A stretch of 64,000 nt of DNA from Nibrella saemangeumensis (lineage in GTDB: Bacteria; Bacteroidota; Bacteroidia; Cytophagales; Spirosomataceae), in the NCBI RefSeq assembly GCF_039541915.1, contig NZ_BAABHD010000024.1, forward strand, positions 345,560 through 409,559. The letters are read 5' to 3'. Positions 26,415 to 36,095 of this stretch are shown piece by piece. Numbering within the stretch: the first letter of the stretch is position 1; every line of letters begins with the position of its first letter. The notes below the pieces were generated by a model that did not search any database, was not told where the DNA came from, and saw only the letters and a program-made list of their open reading frames with translations. A program made the position numbers and the translations under genes.

Positions 26415-29048
26415 TTAGGGTGTAGCTGCGATTTGTAAGAGATTAGCAATCAAACCCGTCCAGCCGGTTTGGTGGGATGCGCCCACACCACGTCCCGAAT
26501 CCCCGTGAAAATATTCGTAGAAGGGAATATAATCCCGAAAATGTGGATCATGCTGAAACGTCTCCTGTTCGCCGAACACAGGTCTTTTGCCCGCAGCATC
26601 CCGCAGGAAGATGCCCGACAGGCGACGGGCCATCTCCCGGGCTATTTCTCCAAGGGTTAAAAACTGTCCCGAACCGGTTGGGCATTCTACCTTGAAATCA
26701 TCGCCGTAGTATTGGTGGAACCGTTGCAGGGATTCGACCAACAGGTAATTGACCGGAAACCAGATGGGTCCCCGCCAGTTGGAATTCCCGCCGAACATAT
26801 AGGAATCGGACTCACCCGGCTGGTATGTCACCCGGAAACTGTTGCCATTGGCGTGAAATACGTACGGCTGGTCTTTGTGGACCCTCGACAAGGCGCGGAT
26901 GCCGTAGTCGGACAGAAACTCGGTTTCGTCCAGCATCCGTTTGAGCAGCGATTTCATGCGGTGTCCGCGCAGGAGCGAAAGCAAATGTCGCTCTCCCGTA
27001 CTGGATTCTTTCCAGCGCGACACCAGGCTAGCCAGATCAGGCCGGTTGTTCAGAAACCATTGCAGGCGGGCCGTAAAATGAGGCATCGCTTTGAATACTT
27101 CATCGTCCAGCACCTCTACGGCAAACAGGGGAATTAAGCCTACCATTGACCGGACTTTCAGTTGAGTCCGGTCGTTGTCCGGTGTTCGGAGCACATCGTA
27201 GAAGAACTCATCTTCCCCATCCCAAAGATTGATTCCCTGGTTGCCTACATTGGCCATAGCGCCGGCGATGTAGAGGAAATGCTCAAAGAACTTGGTGGCA
27301 AGCCCCTGGTAGACGTGGTTTTCTTTGGCCAGTTCCAGCGCCATTCGCATCAGGTTCAGGGCGTACATGGCCATCCAGCTGGTACCATCGGCCTGTTCAA
27401 TGTGACCACCGGTCGGCAAAGGAGCGCTGCGGTCAAATACGCCGATGTTATCCAGCCCCAGGAAACCGCCCTGAAATACGTTTAGCCCCTCTTTGTCTTT
27501 ACGATTTACCCACCAGTTGAAATTAAGCAACAGTTTATGAAACACACTTTCCAGGAAGTCCCGGTCGCCTACACCATCATGCTGTTTCTGGTCTATTCGG
27601 TACACCCGCCAGGTGGCCCAGGCGTGTACCGGAGGGTTTACGTCGCTAAAGTGCCATTCGTAGGCCGGGAGTTGGCCGTTGGGGTGCATGTACCATTCCT
27701 GGGTGAGCAGGAGCAATTGGTATTTGGCAAATTCGGGGTCCACCAGAGCCAGCGGCACGCAGTGAAACGCCAGATCCCAGGCCGCATACCAAGGGTACTC
27801 CCACTTGTCGGGCATGGAAATAACTTCGGAATTGTTGAGGTGGAACCAGGCATTATTGCGGCCCGCTTTGCGGCTTTCGGGGGGAGGTGGTTGCCCCGGA
27901 TCACCGTCCAGCCACTGGCGTACATCAAAATAATAGTATTGTTTACTCCAGAGCATACCCGCCAACGCTTGTCGCTGTACCCGGCGGGCATCTTCCCCGG
28001 CCAGGCTTGCCTGCAAATCGGCGTAAAACGTATCAGCTTCGGCTTTGCGCTTAGCCAGCAGGCTGTCAAAATCGGCAAACGGCTGCTCGATTTGTCCTTT
28101 CCCTAAACGGAGTCGAAGGGTAATGGATGCGCCGGCAGCTACCCTAAAGTTATAGTGGACGGTGGCTTTGGTACCTTGCTGCAGGGGATTTACGGCTTGC
28201 CTGTTTCCGTTTACGAGATACTCATTTATGCCATCTTTGTAGTAGGCCTGCGGACCGCCAGTTCCGTATAAGCGGGCAGCATTCGTCTCATTTTCGCAGA
28301 AGAGAAAATCAGGATGCCCGTCGGCGTAAAGCGTAAAATTGCCCAGATCCCGATGATTGATGTTTATAATGGTCTCCGAAGCATCCGCGGAGAGTTCCGG
28401 CCGGTAGGCATCGTAGCCCCATGACCAGGTATTGCGAAACCAGAGCTGAGGCAACACGTGCAGCAGAGCGGGCTCGGGCCCACGGTTATGCACGGTAATC
28501 CTGATTAAAATATCTTCTTCGCTCGCTTTGGCGTACTCGGTGAACACATCAAAATAGCGATCTTCATCCAGAATACCCGTGTCAATTAGCTCAAATTCGG
28601 GTTGGTCTTTCCCCCGACGGCGGTTCTCTTCCACCAGCCAGCCATACGGATAGGCCGCCTGCGGGTATTTATAGAGCATTTTCATGTAGGAGTGCGTAGG
28701 CGTACTGTCCAGGTAGTAGTAGTACTCCTTCACGTCCTCGCCGTGATTGCCCTCCGGACCGGTCAAGCCAAAATAGCGCTCCTTGAGAATGGGATCGTTG
28801 CCGTTCCATAGCCCGAGGGCAAAACAGAGTAACTGTCTGTCATCGCTGATGCCGGCAATGCCTTCTTCTCCCCATCGGTAGGCTTTGCTGCGGGCCATGT
28901 CGTGCGATAGATACTCCCAGGCATTTCCATCAGGACTGTAATCTTCCCGGACCGTTCCCCATTGCCGGTCGGTGAGGTACGGTCCGAATTTGCGCCAATG
29001 GAGCAGGCCTTTTTTGATTTGTTGCAGGCGTACTTTCTCTGCGTTCAT
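26415..29048 (-). CDS. GH63-like (MGH1-type) glucosidase, cytoplasmic
   Basis: An 877-residue enzyme without signal peptide, so it acts in the cytoplasm. The sequence matches the bacterial glucosidase group related to glycoside hydrolase family 63: an N-terminal beta-rich part with WGTVREDYSPDGNAWEYLSHD, and an (alpha/alpha)6 barrel with EYPWYAAWDLAFHCVPLA, YEWHFSDVNPPVHAW and GPIWFPVNYLLVESL. The Asp of the FSDVNP segment and the Glu of the NYLLVE segment are the likely acid and base, by analogy with family members. It probably hydrolyses an alpha-glucoside or glucosylglycerate-type compatible solute; the exact substrate is unknown. Divergent from a small coiled-coil gene with a 101-bp shared promoter region. 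Confidence 0.85.
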   Translation of the reverse strand: MNAEKVRLQQIKKGLLHWRKFGPYLTDRQWGTVREDYSPDGNAWEYLSHDMARSKAYRWGEEGIAGISDDRQLLCFALGLWNGNDPILKERYFGLTGPEGNHGEDVKEYYYYLDSTPTHSYMKMLYKYPQAAYPYGWLVEENRRRGKDQPEFELIDTGILDEDRYFDVFTEYAKASEEDILIRITVHNRGPEPALLHVLPQLWFRNTWSWGYDAYRPELSADASETIININHRDLGNFTLYADGHPDFLFCENETNAARLYGTGGPQAYYKDGINEYLVNGNRQAVNPLQQGTKATVHYNFRVAAGASITLRLRLGKGQIEQPFADFDSLLAKRKAEADTFYADLQASLAGEDARRVQRQALAGMLWSKQYYYFDVRQWLDGDPGQPPPPESRKAGRNNAWFHLNNSEVISMPDKWEYPWYAAWDLAFHCVPLALVDPEFAKYQLLLLTQEWYMHPNGQLPAYEWHFSDVNPPVHAWATWRVYRIDQKQHDGVGDRDFLESVFHKLLLNFNWWVNRKDKEGLNVFQGGFLGLDNIGVFDRSAPLPTGGHIEQADGTSWMAMYALNLMRMALELAKENHVYQGLATKFFEHFLYIAGAMANVGNQGINLWDGEDEFFYDVLRTPDNDRTQLKVRSMVGLIPLFAVEVLDDEVFKAMPHFTARLQWFLNNRPDLASLVSRWKESSTGERHLLSLLRGHRMKSLLKRMLDETEFLSDYGIRALSRVHKDQPYVFHANGNSFRVTYQPGESDSYMFGGNSNWRGPIWFPVNYLLVESLQRFHQYYGDDFKVECPTGSGQFLTLGEIAREMARRLSGIFLRDAAGKRPVFGEQETFQHDPHFRDYIPFYEYFHGDSGRGVGASHQTGWTGLIANLLQIAATP

Positions 29049-29149
29049 AGTGCTGGTCGGAGTTGCCAGGTAAGTTGGTTATTTATGGGCAAAAAACCAT
29101 TCGACTGCCAGCGTGTTATTCCTTCGGACTCAACAATGAGAAAACAGAT

Positions 29150-29458
29150 ATGGATAAGGCAAAGAAATTTGAGTTAATGAACAAGATTGTTCGTGAACTG
29201 GAGGACCTTCAGAATAGTCAAACGGCCCTGATGGCAAAAATAGGCCAGATCGAGGTCGATAATATGAATGGGCTGAACGATAAGTACCTGGAGACCAACC
29301 TGGGTGATATGCACAGCAAAATAGCCGAGAATGTAGACGCGGTGACAGAGATTTTTGCTCACTTCGAGCGGCAACGGGACGAATACGGGGAGAAAAATGC
29401 AGCGGCCATTGAAGCCGCAGCCATCGAAGCCGCAACGGCCCCTGAAGCAACCAAGTAA
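29150..29458 (+). CDS. Small coiled-coil protein of unknown function
   Basis: A 102-residue acidic protein, mostly helical with heptad-like spacing (for example FELMNKIVRELEDLQNSQTA and LGDMHSKIAENVDAVTEIF) and an Ala/Glu-rich low-complexity tail (AAIEAAAIEAATAPEATK). The frame could start upstream at 29063, but ATG 29150 gives a clean soluble helix start (MDKAKKFEL) and leaves room for the divergent promoter. No family is recognised. It is followed by a strong terminator and is therefore monocistronic. It may be a cytoplasmic scaffold or regulator; no function can be assigned. Confidence 0.7.
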   Translation: MDKAKKFELMNKIVRELEDLQNSQTALMAKIGQIEVDNMNGLNDKYLETNLGDMHSKIAENVDAVTEIFAHFERQRDEYGEKNAAAIEAAAIEAATAPEATK

Positions 29459-29470
29459 TCGATCCAGCAT

Positions 29471-29508
29471 AACGCCAAAAGCCAGAGCCTGCTCTGGCTT
29501 TTGGCGTT
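29471..29508. terminator. Strong hairpin after the coiled-coil gene
   Basis: AACGCCAAAAGCCAGAGC (29471-29488) pairs perfectly with 29491-29508 across a two-base CT loop, an 18-bp stem starting 12 bases after the stop codon. There is no long T-run outside the stem, but its right arm contains CTTTT. Confidence 0.8.
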
Positions 29509-29611
29509 ATTGGTGCCTGGATATGGGGTAATGACAGGTAGCGTTGGATCGTTCAAGATTACCCTCAAATCTGCTCAAAATAAGTCTCCAGGCCAATGGA
29601 GCACAAGTTCT

Positions 29612-29627
29612 CTTGACATTTGTCAAG
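29612..29627 (+). promoter_or_regulatory. Palindromic candidate operator
   Basis: CTTGACA-TT-TGTCAAG is a perfect dyad 45 bases before the -7 box of the oxidoreductase gene, and a related half-site (TTATCAAG) lies at about 29643-29650. The size fits a dimeric regulator such as an HxlR, MarR or TetR protein. No regulator gene is adjacent, so the binding protein is unknown. Confidence 0.35.
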
Positions 29628-29671
29628 GGCATTTTCTATCATTTATCAAGGCGCAGGGGCTGGCCGAGGGG

Positions 29672-29679
29672 TAACTTTG
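29672..29679 (+). promoter_or_regulatory. Bacteroidota -7 promoter box
   Basis: TAACTTTG matches the phylum consensus TAnnTTTG exactly and lies 21 bases before the ATG of the oxidoreductase gene. The expected -33 TTTG is not clear, which would fit a promoter that needs an activator or is controlled from the dyad upstream. Confidence 0.5.
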
Positions 29680-29700
29680 CATTATCAAAATCAAACGATA

Positions 29701-30429
29701 ATGCACATGAAATCGACCATCGCCATTATAGGAGCCACCGGCAACATGGGCTCCGCCATCGCCAAAAGTTTGGCCAACGGCTCATATCGCCTGCTGCTTT
29801 GTGCCAACGACTTTCCTACCGTGCAGGAACTGGCACAGACCATCAAAACAGATACACCCTCGGCCGATGTCGAAGCCATTGTCTGTTCGCGCAATGCCAG
29901 TTGGGAGGCCGACATCATCATTCTAGCCACGCCCTACCAGGCTGAGCAAGAGATTGCCGAAACCATTCAGGAGATAGCCAGCCAAAAGATTGTCGTCAGC
30001 ATCGCTAATCCGGTCAACGAAAGCTACAGTGGTTTAGTCACCGCACCCGACACCAGTGCCGCCGAAGAACTGCAAAAGCGGCTGCCCCACTCAAAAGTTA
30101 TCAAAGCCTTTAACACCACGTTTGCGGCTGATTTTGCCACGCCGGTGATTGACGGCAAGCAGGTGGATGCGTTTGTGGCGGGTAATGATGAAGAGGCCCT
30201 GCAGACCGTATCGGAACTAGTGAAAACGGCCGGTTTTAATCCGATTGTGGCCGGTGATCTGTCGGTGAGCCGAACGCTGGAAACCATGCAGTTTCTGCTG
30301 ATTCAGCTTACCATGAAGTACAACTACTATACCCTGGGGGTACAGGGCAGCCAGGATACGGCTTCCTTCTTTAACGACAAGACGGTAGCCGGTTCGCTGA
30401 CCATGACGTCTGTCAAGCTAAGCGCGTGA
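29701..30429 (+). CDS. NAD(P)-binding F420/NADP-reductase-like oxidoreductase
   Basis: A 242-residue cytoplasmic protein with an N-terminal Rossmann motif IIGATGNMGSAIAKSL and the pattern DIIILATPYQAEQEI and VVSIANPVNESYSG, typical of the NADPH:F420 oxidoreductase-like family. The region KVIKAFNTTFAADF is also typical of the group. Bacteroidota members usually lack F420 and are thought to act as NADP-dependent reductases on unknown substrates. ATG 29701 is chosen because it follows the TAACTTTG box; an upstream in-frame start at 29620 would lie ahead of that promoter and overlap the dyad. It is convergent with the GH15 gene. Confidence 0.85.
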   Translation: MHMKSTIAIIGATGNMGSAIAKSLANGSYRLLLCANDFPTVQELAQTIKTDTPSADVEAIVCSRNASWEADIIILATPYQAEQEIAETIQEIASQKIVVSIANPVNESYSGLVTAPDTSAAEELQKRLPHSKVIKAFNTTFAADFATPVIDGKQVDAFVAGNDEEALQTVSELVKTAGFNPIVAGDLSVSRTLETMQFLLIQLTMKYNYYTLGVQGSQDTASFFNDKTVAGSLTMTSVKLSA

Positions 30430-30511
30430 CAGCGGCTGGGTTGATGGGGCGGGTACGCATCGGTTGGACCAGCCTGCCACTATTACCCCGTTCAGGCCTG
30501 TTCATTTAACG

Positions 30512-32341
30512 TCAATAGGTTTGAAAGTTGTCCAACCGGCGGTTCAGGTCATACGCGGCACTGATCAGGCCCAAGTGGGTAAAGGCCTGCGGAAAATTAC
30601 CCAACTGCTCACCCCGACGGCCCAGTTGTTCGGCAAACAAACCGAGGTGATTGGCGTAACCGAGCATTTTCTCGAACAGGAGCCGGGCTTTTTCAAGCTG
30701 GCCTGCGCGGGACAGGCATTCAACATACCAGAAGCTGCACATCGTAAAGGTCCCCTCCTCCCCCTCCAGGCCGTCCTCGGCACCCGCATCGAGCCGGTAC
30801 CGGTACACCAGGGAGTCGGAAACGAGCTCCCGCTCGATGGCTTCCAACGTGGACAGCCAGCGCAGCTCATGGGGGTGGATGAACCGGATGAGCGGCATCA
30901 GCAGCACGGCCGCATCCAGAGTGTTCGAGCCTTTAACCTGCACAAACGCCTGCTTTTCTTCGTTCCAGAAGTTGTTGTAGATGTCCCTGAAAATCTCGTC
31001 CCGTACCTCACGCCAGCGCTCAACGGGTGACGGAAAGGACCGGTGCTCCACCACTTTGATGGCCCGGTCCAGGGCTACCCAGCACATCAGACGCGACTGC
31101 AGAAATTCATTTTCTTCACCCCGAACCTCCCAGATGCCGTGATCAGCCCGCTGCCAATTGGCGCATACGTATTCAATCTGTGGCTCCATCTTCTGCCAGA
31201 ACGCATACGTGATGGCTCCGTGGTACTTATCGTGCAGGTAAATAGAATCCATCAGCTCGCCGTAGATATCTAGCTGGAACTGCGCGTAGGCCGCGTTACC
31301 AATGCGGACGGGTGCCGATTGTCGATAGCCCTCCAGGTAGTCCAGTTCCTGCTCGGGGAGTTCGCGGTGGCCGTCCAGGGTGTACATCAACTGTAACGTT
31401 TCCCCTGCCTGCTCAATCGTATCGAGTTCCCGCTCAATCCAGTGCATGAAGGCGGAGGCTTCATCCTGATAGCCCAGCCGCATGAAGGCGTACATCACAA
31501 AGGCCGCGTCGCGTATCCAGGTGTAGCGGTAATCCCAGTTCCGACTGCCCCCAATCACCGACGGCAACCCGAACGTTGGCGCAGCCACCATAGAACCGAA
31601 CTGGTAAGAAGTCAGGAGCTTAAGGGTCATGGCCGACCGATTCACCATTTCGCGCCACCGGCCCTTATACTGCGACTTACCCACCCAATCTTTCCAGTAA
31701 TTTACCGTATCATCAAAGCCCGTTGTTGTGTAATGGATCAGAGCATCCGCGGCCAGCCGCTTCTCGTCTACCGATGAGGATTCAATGATGAATTGCGCGT
31801 GTTCTTTTTCGGACAAGGTAAACTCAGCATACACATCCTGTCCGCCGATCACCAGCGGCACGTTGCTGATCAGCCGGAAAGATGATAACGGGTTCGCCAG
31901 ACTGGTGAAGGTAACCTCGTACTCGGTGCCTTCTACCCGATGGTCAGCCCTGGCGTAATCAAACCGGGGCTGACAGCGCATCCGAAACGGAACACTACCC
32001 CGCGTAACCACTACATCCCGCACGAGCACGCAATTCTGCTCCACAGTTTTGATGGGCATGAAATCGGTCAGTTCGGCGACTCCGTCCTCCGACAGAAACC
32101 GGGTTAGCAGCACGGTCGTATCCGGTAGATACAACTGTTTCGTATCCACATCGTCCAACTGGGGGCTAATGGCAAACGTACCGCCTTTTTGGGCATCCAG
32201 CAGGGACGCAAAAAGACTCGGCGAGTCGAACCGGGTAAAGCACATAAAGTCGACGGAACCGGTCATGGATACCAGAGCGACCGTGTGTAAGTTGCCGATA
32301 ATGCCGTAGTTGGCAATGGGTTGATACGTACCTGAAGCCAT
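30512..32341 (-). CDS. GH15 glucoamylase/trehalase-like hydrolase
   Basis: A 609-residue cytoplasmic protein of glycoside hydrolase family 15, found in bacteria as glucoamylase, glucodextranase or trehalase. The N-terminal beta domain begins YQPIANYGIIGNLHTVALVS with the family block GSVDFMCFTRFDSPS. The (alpha/alpha)6 barrel contains GGSRNWDYRYTWIRDAAF, LDYLEGYRQSAPVRIGN (likely acid Glu) and FTMCSFWYVECLSRAGQ (likely base Glu). There is no signal peptide. Together with the GH63-like enzyme encoded 1.5 kb away on the same strand it suggests intracellular turnover of an alpha-glucoside such as trehalose; that pairing is inference. Confidence 0.9.
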   Translation of the reverse strand: MASGTYQPIANYGIIGNLHTVALVSMTGSVDFMCFTRFDSPSLFASLLDAQKGGTFAISPQLDDVDTKQLYLPDTTVLLTRFLSEDGVAELTDFMPIKTVEQNCVLVRDVVVTRGSVPFRMRCQPRFDYARADHRVEGTEYEVTFTSLANPLSSFRLISNVPLVIGGQDVYAEFTLSEKEHAQFIIESSSVDEKRLAADALIHYTTTGFDDTVNYWKDWVGKSQYKGRWREMVNRSAMTLKLLTSYQFGSMVAAPTFGLPSVIGGSRNWDYRYTWIRDAAFVMYAFMRLGYQDEASAFMHWIERELDTIEQAGETLQLMYTLDGHRELPEQELDYLEGYRQSAPVRIGNAAYAQFQLDIYGELMDSIYLHDKYHGAITYAFWQKMEPQIEYVCANWQRADHGIWEVRGEENEFLQSRLMCWVALDRAIKVVEHRSFPSPVERWREVRDEIFRDIYNNFWNEEKQAFVQVKGSNTLDAAVLLMPLIRFIHPHELRWLSTLEAIERELVSDSLVYRYRLDAGAEDGLEGEEGTFTMCSFWYVECLSRAGQLEKARLLFEKMLGYANHLGLFAEQLGRRGEQLGNFPQAFTHLGLISAAYDLNRRLDNFQTY

Positions 32342-32452
32342 AAAGCTGCCCGTGAATGGATGAGAAAGCGTGCTTAACTGAAAAGGTAACCCGCAAATCT
32401 TTGTTCTGTTTTCTTTGGTTGTTGCTCCTCAATTTTACTGCTAACTTATTTC

Positions 32453-35400
32453 CTACCGTACCAGCAGCTTGCGGGTCTGTTGCCGGGTGCCGTTCTGGAG
32501 TTGAATCAGATAGAGTCCGGAGGGTAAGGCCGGGCTAAGGCTGATCGTTTTCCCCGCCGTAGGCTCCTGTGTCTCAGAGTAGTGGATTTTACCGGTCAGA
32601 TCCAGGATGTTCAACCGCATGATGCGGTCCGATGCTGGGATTTTGATCATAATGGATTCATGGGTCGCTGCCGGGTTGGGATACACCTCCAGCGCATTGG
32701 CCTCGCTATTCCCCTCAGCCATACCGGGCACCATGGCCCGTGCGCCCGAAGGAATTTTAGCCAGGTTGATTTTATCCATAAAAGGCGCTTCGGGTAGTAT
32801 TCCACTGCCCACCGTGCGCAGCTCGATGGTATTTACTCCATCATTGAGTTGAATATTCACCTTATAAATGGCTGGTGCCCCACCTTCAAAACACCAGTTA
32901 CCAGAAGGATTTACGGTCTTCTGCCCCTGACTCACGCCGTTGACCAGCAACCGGAAACTCCGGCTCACTTTGCTCATGTAATGAATCGACAGCTCGTAGG
33001 TGCCGGTGGCGTCGGTCACCACTTCATTGAACCGCACCCCATTGGCAAACGCCCTACCCAGGTTAACCTGCTTTTGGTTCGACGATTTATCACAATCTAC
33101 CACCGCAACCGTGCCCAGCAACTCGGCGTTTTCGGCTTCATAATCAGAGACAAACACCGATTTGATCACATTCGGATCTTCGTCGGCGGGGTTGCGCCCC
33201 ACGCTGCTCACGGCCAGTCGGTCCAGTTTGGCGCCGGGATTGGCATACGCTACCGTAATGTAGTGCGTACCCGCCGTGAGGAAATAGGTAAAGCTGCGAT
33301 CTTCGCCACCCTGGCTGTAATGGAATTTTTTCCAGTACCAGTCAAACAGATCATTACCCAGGTTGGCCCAGGGCCGGAACGGCTCGTTATCCACCCTGAT
33401 CCAGTAGGTGTCGCCGGCACCACCCTTCGACTGGATTTTCCCCCAGATGTCGTAATGATCGGTTTCGGCTACAGTAATTTCGTAAACAGCCTGACCGGCA
33501 GCATCAGGGGCCGCAGCGAGGGCCGATAGGCCATCGACCGACTGAATAAACTGCCCGTTTATAGCCTTTGGCGCTGATTTTATGGCCCAGTTTGCGCCTA
33601 ATGGACTGCCGGCTTCGGCTTCTTTAAAATAAGTGACGTTCGTCTGGACCGGTCCCCAGGGCTGCTCACCGGGTATGCACGACAAAGCGGGCTGAGGTGT
33701 CAGTTTGACCGCTGCGCTGCTCGTGGTGAACACGACCTGATCCAGTTCCAGATTGGCGTTCGGGAATTCCAGTGTCAGGCGGTGTTTGCCGGCTTTCAGG
33801 TCGTAGAAACGGGGAATTTTGTACCAGAAGAAACCGGCCCCCGACAGGCCGCCAATGGTGGCAAACTCGCCACCGTCCATTTTAACTTTTATGCTACCGT
33901 TGGCGGCTGCACGGGCCCGTATCCACAGACGGTACGACTCCGGACCAGCCAGATCAAACTCAAAATGCACCTGCTTTGCGATGGCCGACACGCCGGCCTT
34001 GCCGGAATTACCCTGAATAACCAGTTGATTGGACGCTTCGGTATTGGACTTTATGTCCCACTGACTGCCCGGATACTGCGCACATTCCGCTTCAAAGGAG
34101 CGTAAGCGGGCGGGTTGTTCTACCCAGGGGGCATCCATACCCGTCAGGTTACTGGAGTTAATGTAGGTAGGCTCGGGGATAGAAGGGGTTGAGGCATGAC
34201 CGAGGTAAATGGAGCCAATATTGGTCAGGTTTCCATTATCATCGAAGTAGTATGCAGGGGCTACGTTGGTACTCCCGTACTGCGGATTGGGCTGGAAATA
34301 GGCGTAGCGCTCCACATAATCGAGTTGTTCGAGGTAGGGAAGCGCCAACTCCAGAAAAGCCGCCTGTACGGAGTTATCCCGATTAGGATTAGCATTGAAC
34401 TCAGTAATCCAGATGGGTAGCTGATACTCGTCGTGTACGCGCTGGAGGTACGCCTTGAAGCGGTTAAACACATCCTGAGGATTCGCAAAGGGCGAGTTTT
34501 GCGGGGAGCTGCCCCAGTCGTACCAGTGCACGGCAACAAAGTCGAAACGTACGTCTTTCGCTTTGGCAATCTTGTTAAATTCTCTGAGCCAGGTAGAAGG
34601 GCCATTCTCACGGGGTGCGGGTGTTCCCAACCGCATGCCGGTGCGCATGATATTTTCATAATAAGCCACCGCCACGGCCGGATCACACAGATTGTTGAAT
34701 TGCCCCGACTGGTCGCTGCAGTTGTCCGACTCATTGAAACCCAGCAGGTGGTTTACCTGGTATTTGGCAATAATATCGTTCAGGCTGGCATCCGAGGTAG
34801 CACCAGCACCCCAGGTCATGGGTGCGTACTCGTTGTTTTCTTTCGATGTATTGGTCGCCGACCAACTGTAAAACCAGCCCGCATCCAGCCCTTCGATATA
34901 GCCGCCGGTACCTTTTTTGGTAACCCAGTTCCAGGGCAGCACGCGGATAAAACTTACATTGCCCTGTAGGGCAGCAGGCAGGAGGTTTACAACAAGGTCT
35001 TTCTCGGAGGCAATGTATACCTTACTCTTGCTGGTCCCGTTTTCTTCGACCGCCAGCGTAACCATATAGCCCCGTTTCAGCCGAAACGACCGGGTAGCGT
35101 TATCCAGCGCATTGGGGATGGTAGTACCCGCATAGATTGTACGCTCGGTCAATCCGGCACTTCGGCCCGTCAGGTTGGCACCACTGAATATCGCCAGGGG
35201 GTGATAATCGGGAGAAATGGCGCGAACGATGGCCCCCTGCTGGTAGTACTGATTAATGCGAATGTTCTGCTTGTGTACACTAGCGGTGTCGTTAACCCAG
35301 ATGACCCCCAAGCGCTGCACTACCAACTGATCAGGTGTGGTAGCCTGAAAGCGGACCCATGATTTGGCGTCGAGCAGATTAACCACTGCTTCGGCCCCCA

Positions 35401-35932
35401 GGCCATCGTTTATCGAAAAGTAGGCATCGGTTTCGTCGTCGAGCGAAAGAACTCCGTTGGTCAGGTGGTTTTGAAAACGGAGGGTACTCCCCTCGGCGGT
35501 AATGCCAATCTGTGCGCATCCAAACAAGACATCGCCATTGATTTCGACCGTGGCCCCCTCAATGTACAGATTGTATGGGATGGGCATACCCGGATCAAGC
35601 GTGCCGGACTGGGGGTGGACATCCTGCGCTGGATTGGGCTGGCCGAGGCAAATCTGGTAAGACAGTTTGTTCGCGCCGGGCAGGCAATACGGCTTGGCTT
35701 TCTGTTCCGGCTTTCCGGTTGTTGCAGCACCGGATGGTGTCGGTGACGAGGGCATCTGGGTAGCCTCCCGCCAGTTGTTTTCATTAAAAAAATCGCTGTT
35801 TACCTCTCCGGTCCAGTACAGATACTTCCCATTGTCCATACAGGGAGTAGAGGCAGGTGTTACCGTTGCAGAAAGGGAATAAGGGGTGGTGCCTGCCCAC
35901 AAAACAAACAGACCCAGGTACAGCTTTCTCAT
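32453..35932 (-). CDS. Secreted GH128-like beta-glucanase with CBMs and T9SS tail
   Basis: A protein of 1159 residues. ATG 35932 is chosen over 35980 because it opens directly into a signal peptide (RKLYLGLFVLWAG). A beta-sandwich-like front half is followed by an Asl1-like glycosyl hydrolase domain (about 315-585), with Glu401 in LLGFNESDNC as likely acid/base and Glu511 in PIWITEFNANP as likely nucleophile; such enzymes cut beta-1,3-glucans. Three carbohydrate-binding-like modules follow, starting near 611 (FEAECAQYPG), 771 (KEAEAGSPLG) and 928 (DYEAENAELLG). The protein ends in a T9SS sorting domain (about 1080-1159, with VYPNPAA and KLLVR). It lies in a minus-strand run with a sulfatase upstream and GH15 downstream. 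Its final 19 codons recur as a relic at 26243-26299. Confidence 0.88.
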   Translation of the reverse strand: MRKLYLGLFVLWAGTTPYSLSATVTPASTPCMDNGKYLYWTGEVNSDFFNENNWREATQMPSSPTPSGAATTGKPEQKAKPYCLPGANKLSYQICLGQPNPAQDVHPQSGTLDPGMPIPYNLYIEGATVEINGDVLFGCAQIGITAEGSTLRFQNHLTNGVLSLDDETDAYFSINDGLGAEAVVNLLDAKSWVRFQATTPDQLVVQRLGVIWVNDTASVHKQNIRINQYYQQGAIVRAISPDYHPLAIFSGANLTGRSAGLTERTIYAGTTIPNALDNATRSFRLKRGYMVTLAVEENGTSKSKVYIASEKDLVVNLLPAALQGNVSFIRVLPWNWVTKKGTGGYIEGLDAGWFYSWSATNTSKENNEYAPMTWGAGATSDASLNDIIAKYQVNHLLGFNESDNCSDQSGQFNNLCDPAVAVAYYENIMRTGMRLGTPAPRENGPSTWLREFNKIAKAKDVRFDFVAVHWYDWGSSPQNSPFANPQDVFNRFKAYLQRVHDEYQLPIWITEFNANPNRDNSVQAAFLELALPYLEQLDYVERYAYFQPNPQYGSTNVAPAYYFDDNGNLTNIGSIYLGHASTPSIPEPTYINSSNLTGMDAPWVEQPARLRSFEAECAQYPGSQWDIKSNTEASNQLVIQGNSGKAGVSAIAKQVHFEFDLAGPESYRLWIRARAAANGSIKVKMDGGEFATIGGLSGAGFFWYKIPRFYDLKAGKHRLTLEFPNANLELDQVVFTTSSAAVKLTPQPALSCIPGEQPWGPVQTNVTYFKEAEAGSPLGANWAIKSAPKAINGQFIQSVDGLSALAAAPDAAGQAVYEITVAETDHYDIWGKIQSKGGAGDTYWIRVDNEPFRPWANLGNDLFDWYWKKFHYSQGGEDRSFTYFLTAGTHYITVAYANPGAKLDRLAVSSVGRNPADEDPNVIKSVFVSDYEAENAELLGTVAVVDCDKSSNQKQVNLGRAFANGVRFNEVVTDATGTYELSIHYMSKVSRSFRLLVNGVSQGQKTVNPSGNWCFEGGAPAIYKVNIQLNDGVNTIELRTVGSGILPEAPFMDKINLAKIPSGARAMVPGMAEGNSEANALEVYPNPAATHESIMIKIPASDRIMRLNILDLTGKIHYSETQEPTAGKTISLSPALPSGLYLIQLQNGTRQQTRKLLVR

Positions 35933-36095
35933 AGTTCCAGGAATAGTTAGGTATTGCTTTTGACATAGATAACATGCCAAAAGTACCTGACTGATTCCTG
36001 GAACAGGGGGGCAAATCGTGCAGCTTACGGGGCTACACAGGCAATTGGTTCGGAAATTAGTAGATTATCTAAGATGCATAGAGGCTGCGGCAGAC

